Shown here: in pieces, positions 16,212 to 23,712 of the stretch
Layout: every line of letters starts with the position of its first letter
Numbering within the stretch: position 1 is the first letter of the stretch
Assembly: GCA_021817905.1 (NCBI GenBank)
Contig: JAKAFM010000005.1
Coordinates: forward strand, 1 to 54,975
Origin: a bacterium
GTDB taxonomy: Bacteria; Patescibacteriota; Microgenomatia; UBA12405
Direction: 5' to 3'
DNA: 54,975 nt
Translations under genes and position numbers: made by a program
Notes under the pieces: generated by a model
Told to the model about the DNA's origin: nothing
The model's input: the letters and a program-made list of their open reading frames with translations, nothing else
Database searches by the model: none

Positions 16212-17540
16212 ATGTCGAAATATATAATCCATGGCGGGAAACCATTAAACGGTGAAGTTTCTATCCGAGGCGCCAAAAATGCCTCCTGGAAAGAACTTAT
16301 TATCTCTATGCTTACCCACCATCCGGTTCAAATCACCAATATCCCTCAAATATCTGATGTTAAGATAGCTGAAAGCATCGCCAAAAGTCTTGGAAGTATT
16401 ATTACCAAGACAGGGGAGCATAGTTTAGAGATAATAACCCCAAATATCACTAATTCAATCATTCCCCATGGTACCGGAGAAAAATCTCGTTCATCGTTTA
16501 TGTTCGCCGCACCATTACTAATCCGAACCGGCAAAGCCATCATTCCGCTTCCCGGGGGAGACAAGCTTGGTGCCCGACCGCTCGACCGACTTTTTGAATG
16601 TTTTGCCCAAATGAACATTCACACCGAATTTGTTAACGACACTATAGTCTTTACTTCCGACAAAATCACTCCCACAACATATACCTTTACTAAACCATCC
16701 CATACCGTTACTGAAGTCATTCTTATGACTGCCTGCATGGTTGATGGTCAAACCATCCTCAATAACGCTGCCCGCGAGCCAGAAATAGACGATGAAATTG
16801 AAATGCTAAATTCTATGGGTGCCAAAATTAGACGTAACCCTGACAATCTCTCCCAGATTATTATTACCGGCGTTCCTTGGCTCTCTGGCACCAAACATCA
16901 AGTTATTGCAGACCGCAACGAGGCCATAACTTTTGCAGTCGCCGCCCTTGCCACTCAAGGAACTGTAAATATTCTTCGTATTGACCCTGCAATAATTAAG
17001 AAATTTCTCGATACTATTGAAATAATGGGCGCTAAAGTAGAAACGGGTAAAGACGAAGTCACCATCGCTTGGACAAAAAAACTCACTGCCGTTAACATTG
17101 AAACTGAACCAGAGCCTGGCTTTATGACTGATTGGCAAGCAATTTTTTCAGTACTCTTAACCCAGGCTAGAGGTTGCAGCACTGTCATCGAAAGAATTTT
17201 TCCTTCCCGTTTTCAACAGGTGGAAATACTTGAACAAATGGGTGCCAAAATAAAATATTTTAACCCCAAAATCAAAGATCCCGAAAACTACTATCACTTT
17301 AATGCAGATTCTGATCGTCCTGAATATTTCCACGGAATCAAAATATATGGACCAACTCAACTTTTCCCCTTTAACGGAACGATCAATGACCTTCGCTCCG
17401 GAGCCAGCACCACCGTCGCCGCCCTCGTTGCCCAAGGTAAGTCAGTTATCAATAAAGTCGAATATATTGAGCGGGGCTATGAAAAACTTGCCGAACGGCT
17501 GGTCGCCTTAGGAGCCGATATCGAATACATTAAGATTTAA
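16212..17540 (+). CDS. murA: UDP-N-acetylglucosamine 1-carboxyvinyltransferase
   Basis: First committed step of peptidoglycan synthesis: transfers enolpyruvate from PEP to UDP-GlcNAc. ATG 16212 is preferred to a TTG at 16206 that abuts the previous stop. IRGAKNASWKE near residue 20 contains the catalytic Lys. The active-site loop reads LPGGDKLGARPLDR: Asp (codon 16560-16562) takes the place of the Cys that fosfomycin alkylates. Other family blocks are MTACMVDGQTIL, DRNEAITFAVAAL, TDWQAIFSVLLTQA, IFPSRFQQVEILEQMGA and DLRSGASTTVAALVA. Confidence 0.93.
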   Translation: MSKYIIHGGKPLNGEVSIRGAKNASWKELIISMLTHHPVQITNIPQISDVKIAESIAKSLGSIITKTGEHSLEIITPNITNSIIPHGTGEKSRSSFMFAAPLLIRTGKAIIPLPGGDKLGARPLDRLFECFAQMNIHTEFVNDTIVFTSDKITPTTYTFTKPSHTVTEVILMTACMVDGQTILNNAAREPEIDDEIEMLNSMGAKIRRNPDNLSQIIITGVPWLSGTKHQVIADRNEAITFAVAALATQGTVNILRIDPAIIKKFLDTIEIMGAKVETGKDEVTIAWTKKLTAVNIETEPEPGFMTDWQAIFSVLLTQARGCSTVIERIFPSRFQQVEILEQMGAKIKYFNPKIKDPENYYHFNADSDRPEYFHGIKIYGPTQLFPFNGTINDLRSGASTTVAALVAQGKSVINKVEYIERGYEKLAERLVALGADIEYIKI

Positions 17541-17542
17541 TG

Positions 17543-17548
17543 TATACT
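17543..17548 (+). promoter_or_regulatory. mraY promoter -10 box (TATACT)
   Basis: TATACT ends 11 nt before the mraY ATG, right after the murA stop, so transcription could restart here with a leader of only a few nucleotides. Confidence 0.45.
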
Positions 17549-17559
17549 AAATACATCAA

Positions 17560-18594
17560 ATGACACATTTATACTTAGGCCTGTTACTGTTCTCTTTTTT
17601 ATTAACCAGCGTCCTTGTCATCCCTTTTATCAACTTGCTTTATAAACTTAAATTTCAACGACAGAAGCAAACTACCCTCGACTTTCAGAATGCTCGAACA
17701 CCAATTTTTGACAAATTTCATGGTCATAAAGCCGGAACTCCGGTCGGTGGAGGACTACTCATCATCAGTTCGGTTTGCATTCTTTTTGCCCTTATTTTTC
17801 CAACTTTACATTTAAGTAATATTTTTATTAGTCGGAACTATGATATCGGCAAGGAACTAACCGTCATCTTTTTTACATTTATTAGCTTTGCTATTCTTGG
17901 TTTGTATGACGATATTCTTAAATTCTTTGGGTTTAAAAAATCAGGATTCTTTGGACTCAGATTACGTCACAAATTTTTGCTTCAAATTCTTCTTGCCACA
18001 ATCTCTGCATCTCTAATTTACTTTAATTTGGGTATTAATTTTATTTATATTCCATTTCTCGGTCCAATTAAGTTAGGACTTTTTTATCTCCCCATAGCCA
18101 TAGGATTAATTGTCGGATTTGCAAATTTTTTTAACATTACCGACGGACTTGATGGTCTCTCTTCGGGTCTTCTTATGATTGCTCTTTTTTCGTTTTGGTT
18201 TCTATCCAACACCTCACTTGATACCCCAATATCAGTTTTTCTTGCTCTCTGGATCGGTGCTCTTATTGCCTTTCTCTATTTTAATATTTACCCTGCCCGT
18301 ATCTGGCTAGGAGACGTTGGGGCCTTGTCTTTTGGTGCCACATTTGCGGTAATCGCACTATTATTAGGCAAAATTATTCCATTTTTTATTGTTGGTTCTC
18401 CCTTCATAATTGAAGGCTTAAGCAGTGCCATTCAGATGGCATCCAAAAAAATATATAAGAAAAAAGTCTTTCCCGCCGCCCCGCTCCACCTAACCCTCCA
18501 GCAACTTGGATGGGAAGAGCCAAAAATAGTTATGCGTGCCTGGTTGGCCGCCATTATTTTAGCTGTCTTTAGCATATGGCTCGGACTGAACTAA
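17560..18594 (+). CDS. mraY: phospho-MurNAc-pentapeptide transferase MraY
   Basis: Polytopic enzyme (344 aa, about ten helices) that makes lipid I from UDP-MurNAc-pentapeptide and undecaprenyl phosphate. Motifs: GHKAGTPVGGGLLI near residue 52, the DD pair in LYDDILK near 113, NITDGLDGLSSG near 188 and WLGDVGALSFGA near 250. The HHH motif of MraY near the C-terminus reads PLHLTLQQLGWEE, so only the first His is kept. The overall match to MraY rather than WecA is clear from TPVGGG and the C-terminal GWEEPKIVMR. The next gene overlaps its end by 19 bp. Confidence 0.9.
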   Translation: MTHLYLGLLLFSFLLTSVLVIPFINLLYKLKFQRQKQTTLDFQNARTPIFDKFHGHKAGTPVGGGLLIISSVCILFALIFPTLHLSNIFISRNYDIGKELTVIFFTFISFAILGLYDDILKFFGFKKSGFFGLRLRHKFLLQILLATISASLIYFNLGINFIYIPFLGPIKLGLFYLPIAIGLIVGFANFFNITDGLDGLSSGLLMIALFSFWFLSNTSLDTPISVFLALWIGALIAFLYFNIYPARIWLGDVGALSFGATFAVIALLLGKIIPFFIVGSPFIIEGLSSAIQMASKKIYKKKVFPAAPLHLTLQQLGWEEPKIVMRAWLAAIILAVFSIWLGLN

Positions 18595-19142
18595 TAATTG
18601 CCTTCAAAAATGAGATCAATAAATACCTTGGTCTGCCGTATTTCAAAAACGCCGGTAAATATAAAAATCATGGCAGTAACGCCTATGTCGGGAAAGGAGA
18701 TGCCAAAGAAATTGCGCTAGCCACCATCGAATTAGCCAATAAGGAAAATATAAAACTACTCGATCTTTCAACCAAACAAATCTACAATTTCCAAAAAAAG
18801 CACCACCTTGGTATTGATTGCTCCGGTCTTGCTTGCCATTTATTAACGTACTATGGCTCTTTAATCAACAAGAAGGTAATATTAAATCCGCGAAATACAT
18901 CCGCCGACATGCTAACCTCTCCGCCACTTAGCTCTAGAATTGACCCTGAACTAATTGAAAGCGGTGACCTGGTCCGTCAAAAAAACGGCGCCCATGTAGT
19001 CATAATAATTGACAAACATAAAGATACTATTACCTACGTAGATAGTAGTTTCGCCAACAGGGGAGTGAAGCAAGGCGCAATCAAATATCCCGATCCCGAA
19101 TTCTTTAAAGACGGTGTTTTTAGACTTAATCAGCTTATTTAG
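18576..19142 (+). CDS. NlpC/P60-like cysteine peptidase
   Basis: A 188-aa protein with GIDCSGLACHLLTYYG (catalytic Cys near residue 88 in the DCSG motif) and GDLVRQKNGAHVVIIID (catalytic His near 145), the order seen in NlpC/P60 enzymes that cut the stem peptide between D-Glu and DAP. No signal peptide is visible, so export is unexplained or the enzyme acts on cytoplasmic precursors or recycled peptides. It starts inside mraY and converges with the LysW-like gene, overlapping it by 8 bp. Confidence 0.7.
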   Translation: MARTELIIAFKNEINKYLGLPYFKNAGKYKNHGSNAYVGKGDAKEIALATIELANKENIKLLDLSTKQIYNFQKKHHLGIDCSGLACHLLTYYGSLINKKVILNPRNTSADMLTSPPLSSRIDPELIESGDLVRQKNGAHVVIIIDKHKDTITYVDSSFANRGVKQGAIKYPDPEFFKDGVFRLNQLI

Positions 19143-19302
19143 TTTCCACTAATTCACGATAAGTCAAAGGTTCAATTGATGTAATTTCCACCTCAGTTCC
19201 ACATTCCTGACATTCAACAATATCACCTACCTCAAGCTTCTCAGGATGATTAATTACTGCCTCACAATCAGGACAAATAATCTTGTTTTGGATATCAGTC
19301 AT
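19135..19302 (-). CDS. LysW-like zinc-ribbon protein
   Basis: A 55-residue protein on the opposite strand. Two CxxC knuckles, CPDC at 10-13 and CQEC at 31-34, bracket KLEVGDIVE, and GTEVEITSIEPL follows, which is close to the LysW/ArgW amino-group carrier pattern (CPxCGxE...LEVGDIVECPxCGAELEV). True LysW ends in EDWGE with a terminal Glu that carries the substrate. This one ends VETK, so the carrier function is doubtful. It is divergent from the PLP/ATP-grasp pair; LysW normally works with an ATP-grasp ligase. Similarity recognised by eye. Confidence 0.65.
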   Translation of the reverse strand: MTDIQNKIICPDCEAVINHPEKLEVGDIVECQECGTEVEITSIEPLTYRELVETK

Positions 19303-19317
19303 ATATATAGGTTAAAA

Positions 19318-19323
19318 TATAAT
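19318..19323 (+). promoter_or_regulatory. promoter -10 box (TATAAT) for PLP/ATP-grasp pair
   Basis: Perfect TATAAT 16 nt before ATG 19340 and 16 nt after the start of the divergent LysW-like gene. The region 19303-19339 is the only intergenic control space for both directions. Confidence 0.55.
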
Positions 19324-19339
19324 CAATGTTAATCCAGCT

Positions 19340-20155
19340 ATGATTATAACCCCGCTACTTAAAATTAATAACATTTATCTCAAACGTGAAGATCAAAATC
19401 CCACGGGCTCAGCCAAAGACCGTGCCCTATCAGTCCAAATTAGGAAATTAGAAGAAAAGGGGATAAAAGATGCAGTTATTTCTTCAACCGGTAATGCCGC
19501 TATTTCCGCCCAATATTATTGCAAGCAAGCTAAAATAAAACTAACCATTTTTGTCTCACCCCAAATAAACAAGGAAAAATGCCGGTTACTTTCTGGCTCC
19601 ACTCTAATCTTTGATCCCAATCCTATCAAAGCTGCTTTTCAGTTTGCCAAAAAAAACAACCTTCCCTACCTTCGCCAATCAACTGATCCAAATGCCATTC
19701 TTGGCTACCAACAAATTGGTCGCGAGCTACTCGATCAACTACCTACATTAAGCAGCATTTTTATTCCTACTGCCAGTGGTTCAACACTTCTTGGTATTAG
19801 TCAAACACTTCCCTCAACAGTCAAGATTTTTGCCGTCCAACCTGCCAATTACCACCCTATTGCCAGCTATTTTGATCAAAATTTTACCACCGAACCAGAT
19901 TCTATTACCGATGCTTTGTCGGTCAAATTATTACCTCTCAAACACCAAGTTATTGCTGCTATTAACCATTCCCATGGCTCAGCCCTCATTGTCCAAAATC
20001 AAGATACAATTACTGCTCAGGAATTCCTCCAAAACCACCAAATAATCACTTCAAATGAAGGGGCTTTAGCACTTGCTGGTTACAACAAAGCCAATCTTCT
20101 ACAGTATGATATCGGTAACTCACCGGTAATTTTATTAACGGGAGCCAAACGATGA
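19340..20155 (+). CDS. fold-type II PLP enzyme, threonine synthase-like, short
   Basis: A 271-aa PLP enzyme of the tryptophan synthase-beta fold. NPTGSAKDRA near residue 21 holds the PLP lysine in the position of threonine synthase (NPTGSFKDR), SSTGNAAIS near 48 binds the cofactor ring, and PTASGSTLLG near 147 is the phosphate-binding loop. Typical threonine or cysteine synthases have 320-430 aa, so this is a minimal version. The reaction cannot be named: threonine, cysteine, diaminopropionate or serine/threonine dehydratase-type chemistry are all possible. Its stop overlaps the start of the ATP-grasp gene (ATGA), and the position inside the dcw cluster suggests an amino acid for the wall. 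Confidence 0.7.
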   Translation: MIITPLLKINNIYLKREDQNPTGSAKDRALSVQIRKLEEKGIKDAVISSTGNAAISAQYYCKQAKIKLTIFVSPQINKEKCRLLSGSTLIFDPNPIKAAFQFAKKNNLPYLRQSTDPNAILGYQQIGRELLDQLPTLSSIFIPTASGSTLLGISQTLPSTVKIFAVQPANYHPIASYFDQNFTTEPDSITDALSVKLLPLKHQVIAAINHSHGSALIVQNQDTITAQEFLQNHQIITSNEGALALAGYNKANLLQYDIGNSPVILLTGAKR

Positions 20156-21219
20156 CTCAAAAAATTGTGTATTTTCTACTGGTTGTAGACGACAATCTTG
20201 ATTTTACACCGCCGGGTTCATTTCCAAATTTCAATCGACTAAGACTTAGCGACTTTAAATTAAACATTCCTCACAACAGTGGTCGCTTGCTTGAACAGCC
20301 CTCAGTAACTGCGGCTATTAATCATGTTGCCAACACCAATAAGGTTGCCATCATCCCATTTAAACCAAGTGCAAAAATCGAAAGACTCTGTCAAAAATAT
20401 CATTGGCTCTATATCGCCAATCCCGCTAAAATTAACCGACTACTTGAGGATAAAGTGCACTTTACTCAAATTGCTGCCGCATTACATCTTCCTATTATTC
20501 CCAACTACACTACCCCACTTAATAGCCAAGCCATTACCGAAAGTCAAAAGCGCTTCGAGACAACTCAACTCGTAATCCAGACTCATTTCGGTTGGGCCGG
20601 TCAATCCACCTTTCAAACGACCGATAATTCAATTATCAACACACTTATCCCTGAAGGAACCATGGTCAAAATTATGCCGAAATTATCAGGATACACCCTA
20701 CTAAATAATTGTTGTATTTATAATCACCAATTATTGCAGAGTCCTCCAGCACTCCAGTTCACAGGCATCCCTCTATTGTGTTCAAACCCGTTTACCACAG
20801 TTGGCCGTCAATGGCCGTCCTCAGCACCTGAAAACATACTGGATCAAATAAAAACCATTACGAATAAACTTGGTAATTACCTTGATCAACAATTTCACTA
20901 TCGCGGTTTTTTTGGACTTGATTTCTTTATTACCGTTAATAACCAAGTTTACTTGATGGAATGCAACCCTCGACTTACAGCATCATACGCTTTCTACACC
21001 CAACTTGAACTCAAGGCTGGTCTCATTCCCTTGTTTTATCTTCATCTTGATGAATTTACTCAAGAACATAACTATCGTCATCTCCAGGATCGATTTCACA
21101 CCCCACTTTCTGGAACCGAAATAACTCCCAAAGACACTTCCGGTGCTACCATTAAAAAAATACACTTCGATTACCCTCTAACTACTAACCCTCATGAAAT
21201 CACCCTTCCACATCTCTAA
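20152..21219 (+). CDS. ATP-grasp ligase, unassigned
   Basis: A 355-aa protein with an ATP-grasp layout: LVIQTHFGWAGQSTF near residue 143 (ATP lid), GFFGLDFFITVNNQVYLMECNPRLTASYAF near 250-275 with the metal-binding Asp and E-x-N. This resembles the carbamoyl-phosphate synthase large-chain/PylC-type branch of carboxylate-amine ligases, not D-Ala-D-Ala ligase. It is coupled translationally to the PLP enzyme by ATGA and overlaps ftsW by 26 bp. A joint pathway, making an amino acid and ligating it to another molecule, is a fair inference. The D-aspartate ligase of enterococcal cross-bridges is an ATP-grasp precedent for wall use. Confidence 0.65.
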   Translation: MTQKIVYFLLVVDDNLDFTPPGSFPNFNRLRLSDFKLNIPHNSGRLLEQPSVTAAINHVANTNKVAIIPFKPSAKIERLCQKYHWLYIANPAKINRLLEDKVHFTQIAAALHLPIIPNYTTPLNSQAITESQKRFETTQLVIQTHFGWAGQSTFQTTDNSIINTLIPEGTMVKIMPKLSGYTLLNNCCIYNHQLLQSPPALQFTGIPLLCSNPFTTVGRQWPSSAPENILDQIKTITNKLGNYLDQQFHYRGFFGLDFFITVNNQVYLMECNPRLTASYAFYTQLELKAGLIPLFYLHLDEFTQEHNYRHLQDRFHTPLSGTEITPKDTSGATIKKIHFDYPLTTNPHEITLPHL

Positions 21220-22348
21220 TCTGCTCGTATTGGTCTACAGCTTAATTATTATTAGTCTTATTTTTTTGGGAAGTTCCAGCCTTGCCGAAGCACAATCAAG
21301 TTTTGGTGATCACTATTTTTTTATCAAAAAACAATTACTTTGGGTTAGTCTTGGTACCTTGACCCTCTTTATCACCACCAAAATCAAAACGAATTGGCTT
21401 AAAAAAAGCGCCTCCATAATCTATTTTGGTTCACTGATACTGCTCGCCATAGTCTTAATTCCCGGACTCAGCACCACAATCCTTGGAGCTAGACGATGGC
21501 TATCACTTGGTTTTTTCGCTCTACAGCCAACTGAAATATATAAGTTAGCCGCTGTTATCTACTTTTCTTACCTAATTACTAATCCCAACAAAAATAGTTT
21601 AAAAAATATTCTCATAACACTTATTATTCCATTGGTTCTCATCCTTCTTCAGCCAAACATGAGTGCCATAGTCCTCATTACTGCCATTGTTTTTTCTCTT
21701 TATTATTTAGGCAACGGCAATATTTTTCACCTCGTCAGCTTAACTTCCGTTTTTGCCTGTTTAGGTATTCTTTTAATTGTCATTTCTCCCTATCGCCATG
21801 CCCGCCTTCAAACACTACTCTCACCACATGATAATAATAATCAAGCCAATTATCACACCAACCAAATCGTTCTCAGTTTAGCCTCCGGTGGTTTTTTCGG
21901 TAAAGGCTTAGGAAACTCGAACCATAAATATCAATACCTTCCTGAGTTAGCTACTGACTCCATTTTAGCTATTATCGGTGAAGAATTAGGATTTGTCGGT
22001 TTAATTCTGATACTTTTTCTTTATTACTATCTAGTAACTTCAATTTTTAAAATCAGCAAAATTGCCACTGAACCTTTTGATCAGTTATTAACAGCCGGGG
22101 TTGGCTTATGGATTACAATTCAAACAATAATTAACGCCGCCTCAATAGCCGTACTCGTTCCTTTGACCGGCGTCCCGTTGCCATTTATTTCCTATGGAGG
22201 CTCGTCACTTCTGACCCTTTTTGCCGCTATCGGTCTGGTGGTCAATATTCAAATGAAGTATACTCATGCAGATGATAACCAAGACCATCATCATCACCGG
22301 CAGCCATCACACCCCAGCCATAGAACTCATCAACCAACTAAAAAATGA
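21194..22348 (+). CDS. ftsW: SEDS glycosyltransferase FtsW
   Basis: Septal peptidoglycan polymerase of the SEDS family, about ten membrane helices, 384 aa. Motifs: GARRWLSLGFFALQPTEIYKLAAVIYFSYL near residue 95, NQIVLSLASGGFFGKGLGNSNHKYQYLPELATDSILAIIGEELGF near 220-260, and PLTGVPLPFISYGGSSLL near 325. The catalytic Asp region ATDSILA is kept. The last 25 or so residues are His-rich and come from DNA that also encodes the N-terminus of MurG in another frame. Placement beside murG/ftsA/ftsZ favours FtsW over RodA. Confidence 0.92.
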   Translation: MKSPFHISNLLVLVYSLIIISLIFLGSSSLAEAQSSFGDHYFFIKKQLLWVSLGTLTLFITTKIKTNWLKKSASIIYFGSLILLAIVLIPGLSTTILGARRWLSLGFFALQPTEIYKLAAVIYFSYLITNPNKNSLKNILITLIIPLVLILLQPNMSAIVLITAIVFSLYYLGNGNIFHLVSLTSVFACLGILLIVISPYRHARLQTLLSPHDNNNQANYHTNQIVLSLASGGFFGKGLGNSNHKYQYLPELATDSILAIIGEELGFVGLILILFLYYYLVTSIFKISKIATEPFDQLLTAGVGLWITIQTIINAASIAVLVPLTGVPLPFISYGGSSLLTLFAAIGLVVNIQMKYTHADDNQDHHHHRQPSHPSHRTHQPTKK

Positions 22349-23351
22349 TTCTTACCATTGGCAGATTAACTATATCGGTGATGTTTTTAAATCCGAAACC
22401 CACCTTACCAACACGATAATTCCCGACCACGAGATAAACTTTTATCAACTTACTAGCGGCAAATTTCACCGTCGCTGGCTTCCAGATACTATTCGGGGAA
22501 TTCCCAAAACACTTGCTGCCCTCATTTCCTCGTTTAAACTTGTTTCCACTATTAAGCCAGATATTATTATCTCTTTTGGCGGTTATGTTTCAGTTCCGAT
22601 TATAATCGCTGGCTCACTTCTAAAGATCCCCACCATTACGCATGAACAAACACTGACTAACAGTCTTTCAACCAAAATTAATAGCCTATTTGCCACTAAA
22701 GTTGCCCTCTCATTTGAAGAGCCAAATCAAATTAAACAATTGCCATCTAAAAAAGTCGTCGTAACTGGCAATCTTCTCCGTTCTGATATTTTTAAAATTG
22801 CTTCCTCTAAATATCGCCACTTAGAATCAACTATAAAAAAATATCCTCTCATCTATATTACTGGTGGAGCCCAAGGTTCGTCCGCAATTAATCAAACAAT
22901 CACAAAAATAATTCCATCATTATCAGCTAAATATACCATCATTCACCACTGTGGCAAACTTGAATACGATCTCATCAAATCACAGCTAACCTCTATGTCT
23001 CATTATATTCCTACTGACTATGTCGGACTTGATGATATCGGTTGGGTTCTTCATAATGCTGATATTGTAATTAGTCGTTCAGGAGTCAATACTTGTCAGG
23101 AAATAGTCGCACTTCACAAAAAATCCATTCTTATTCCACTTCCATTTTCCCAACAAAACGAACAACTATTGAACGCTCAATGGGTCAAAAAATGGTTACC
23201 AAAAACAACAATTATCATCGACCAAAACCAACTATCGGCCAACACCCTTCTTGAATCGATAGACCAACTGGCCAAAACAAAATCCATACACCCACCTAAA
23301 ACAGCCATTGCCAACAACTTAGTTCTTAAACTGATTCATGAACTTATATAA
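22266..23351 (+). CDS. murG: MurG, lipid II-forming GlcNAc transferase
   Basis: Transfers GlcNAc from UDP-GlcNAc to lipid I at the inner membrane face. The start is ATG 22266 or 22272. The usual N-terminal GGTGGH loop is replaced by IITGSHHTPAIELI. FGGYVSVPIIIAG near residue 105, THEQ near 122, VTGNLLR, YITGGAQGSSAINQ near 195 and SRSGVNTCQEIVALHKKSILIPLPFSQQNEQLLNA near 270 are the MurG/GT28 motifs. It overlaps ftsW by up to 83 bp, and part of the acceptor-binding loop lies in the overlap, so the overlap cannot be explained by a wrong start. Length 361 aa is normal. Confidence 0.9.
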   Translation: MQMITKTIIITGSHHTPAIELINQLKNDSYHWQINYIGDVFKSETHLTNTIIPDHEINFYQLTSGKFHRRWLPDTIRGIPKTLAALISSFKLVSTIKPDIIISFGGYVSVPIIIAGSLLKIPTITHEQTLTNSLSTKINSLFATKVALSFEEPNQIKQLPSKKVVVTGNLLRSDIFKIASSKYRHLESTIKKYPLIYITGGAQGSSAINQTITKIIPSLSAKYTIIHHCGKLEYDLIKSQLTSMSHYIPTDYVGLDDIGWVLHNADIVISRSGVNTCQEIVALHKKSILIPLPFSQQNEQLLNAQWVKKWLPKTTIIIDQNQLSANTLLESIDQLAKTKSIHPPKTAIANNLVLKLIHELI

Positions 23352-23712
23352 AGTGTTAGTAGGTATCGGCATTTTTGTTATTAGTATTGGAATTGTCTGG
23401 CAGCTAAACAATACAAATACTCCTTCCACTCCAAACAGTCTAACTTTTGACCAAAAACTTAAATATGCCCTATCTGTATCAAAAATCAACCTTGCCGGTA
23501 ATCCTGATTGTAACTATCTCCTTAACCTCTGCCACCTTACCATCAATGACAACTCACACCATGTGATTGCTCTCATAACCACTCAAACTGACCCACTCTA
23601 TCAAGTTTCATCTTTGCAACAAATTTTAAAAATCGCTACAATAAAACATAAACATGCTGATTTTATCGATTTAAGCAGTCCTCGTCCCTATGCAACACTC
23701 AAAGATAATTAA
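23338..23712 (+). CDS. small membrane protein at the ftsQ position
   Basis: A 124-aa bitopic protein: membrane helix at about residues 6-24, then a short extracytoplasmic domain with two cysteines close together (CNYLLNLC). It ends FIDLSSPRPYATLKDN, which recalls the terminal strand of FtsQ/DivIB (IDLRFGRP). FtsQ is normally about 250 aa with a POTRA domain, and here there is room only for a fragment of the beta domain. The place between murG and ftsA is the classic ftsQ slot. FtsQ-like by position and end motif only. Confidence 0.5.
   Translation: MNLYKVLVGIGIFVISIGIVWQLNNTNTPSTPNSLTFDQKLKYALSVSKINLAGNPDCNYLLNLCHLTINDNSHHVIALITTQTDPLYQVSSLQQILKIATIKHKHADFIDLSSPRPYATLKDN

Noticed and set aside
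22270-22348. Functional metal-binding His tail of FtsW
   Set aside because: The His run is the by-product of coding for MurG in another frame, so a selected metal site is not needed to explain it.
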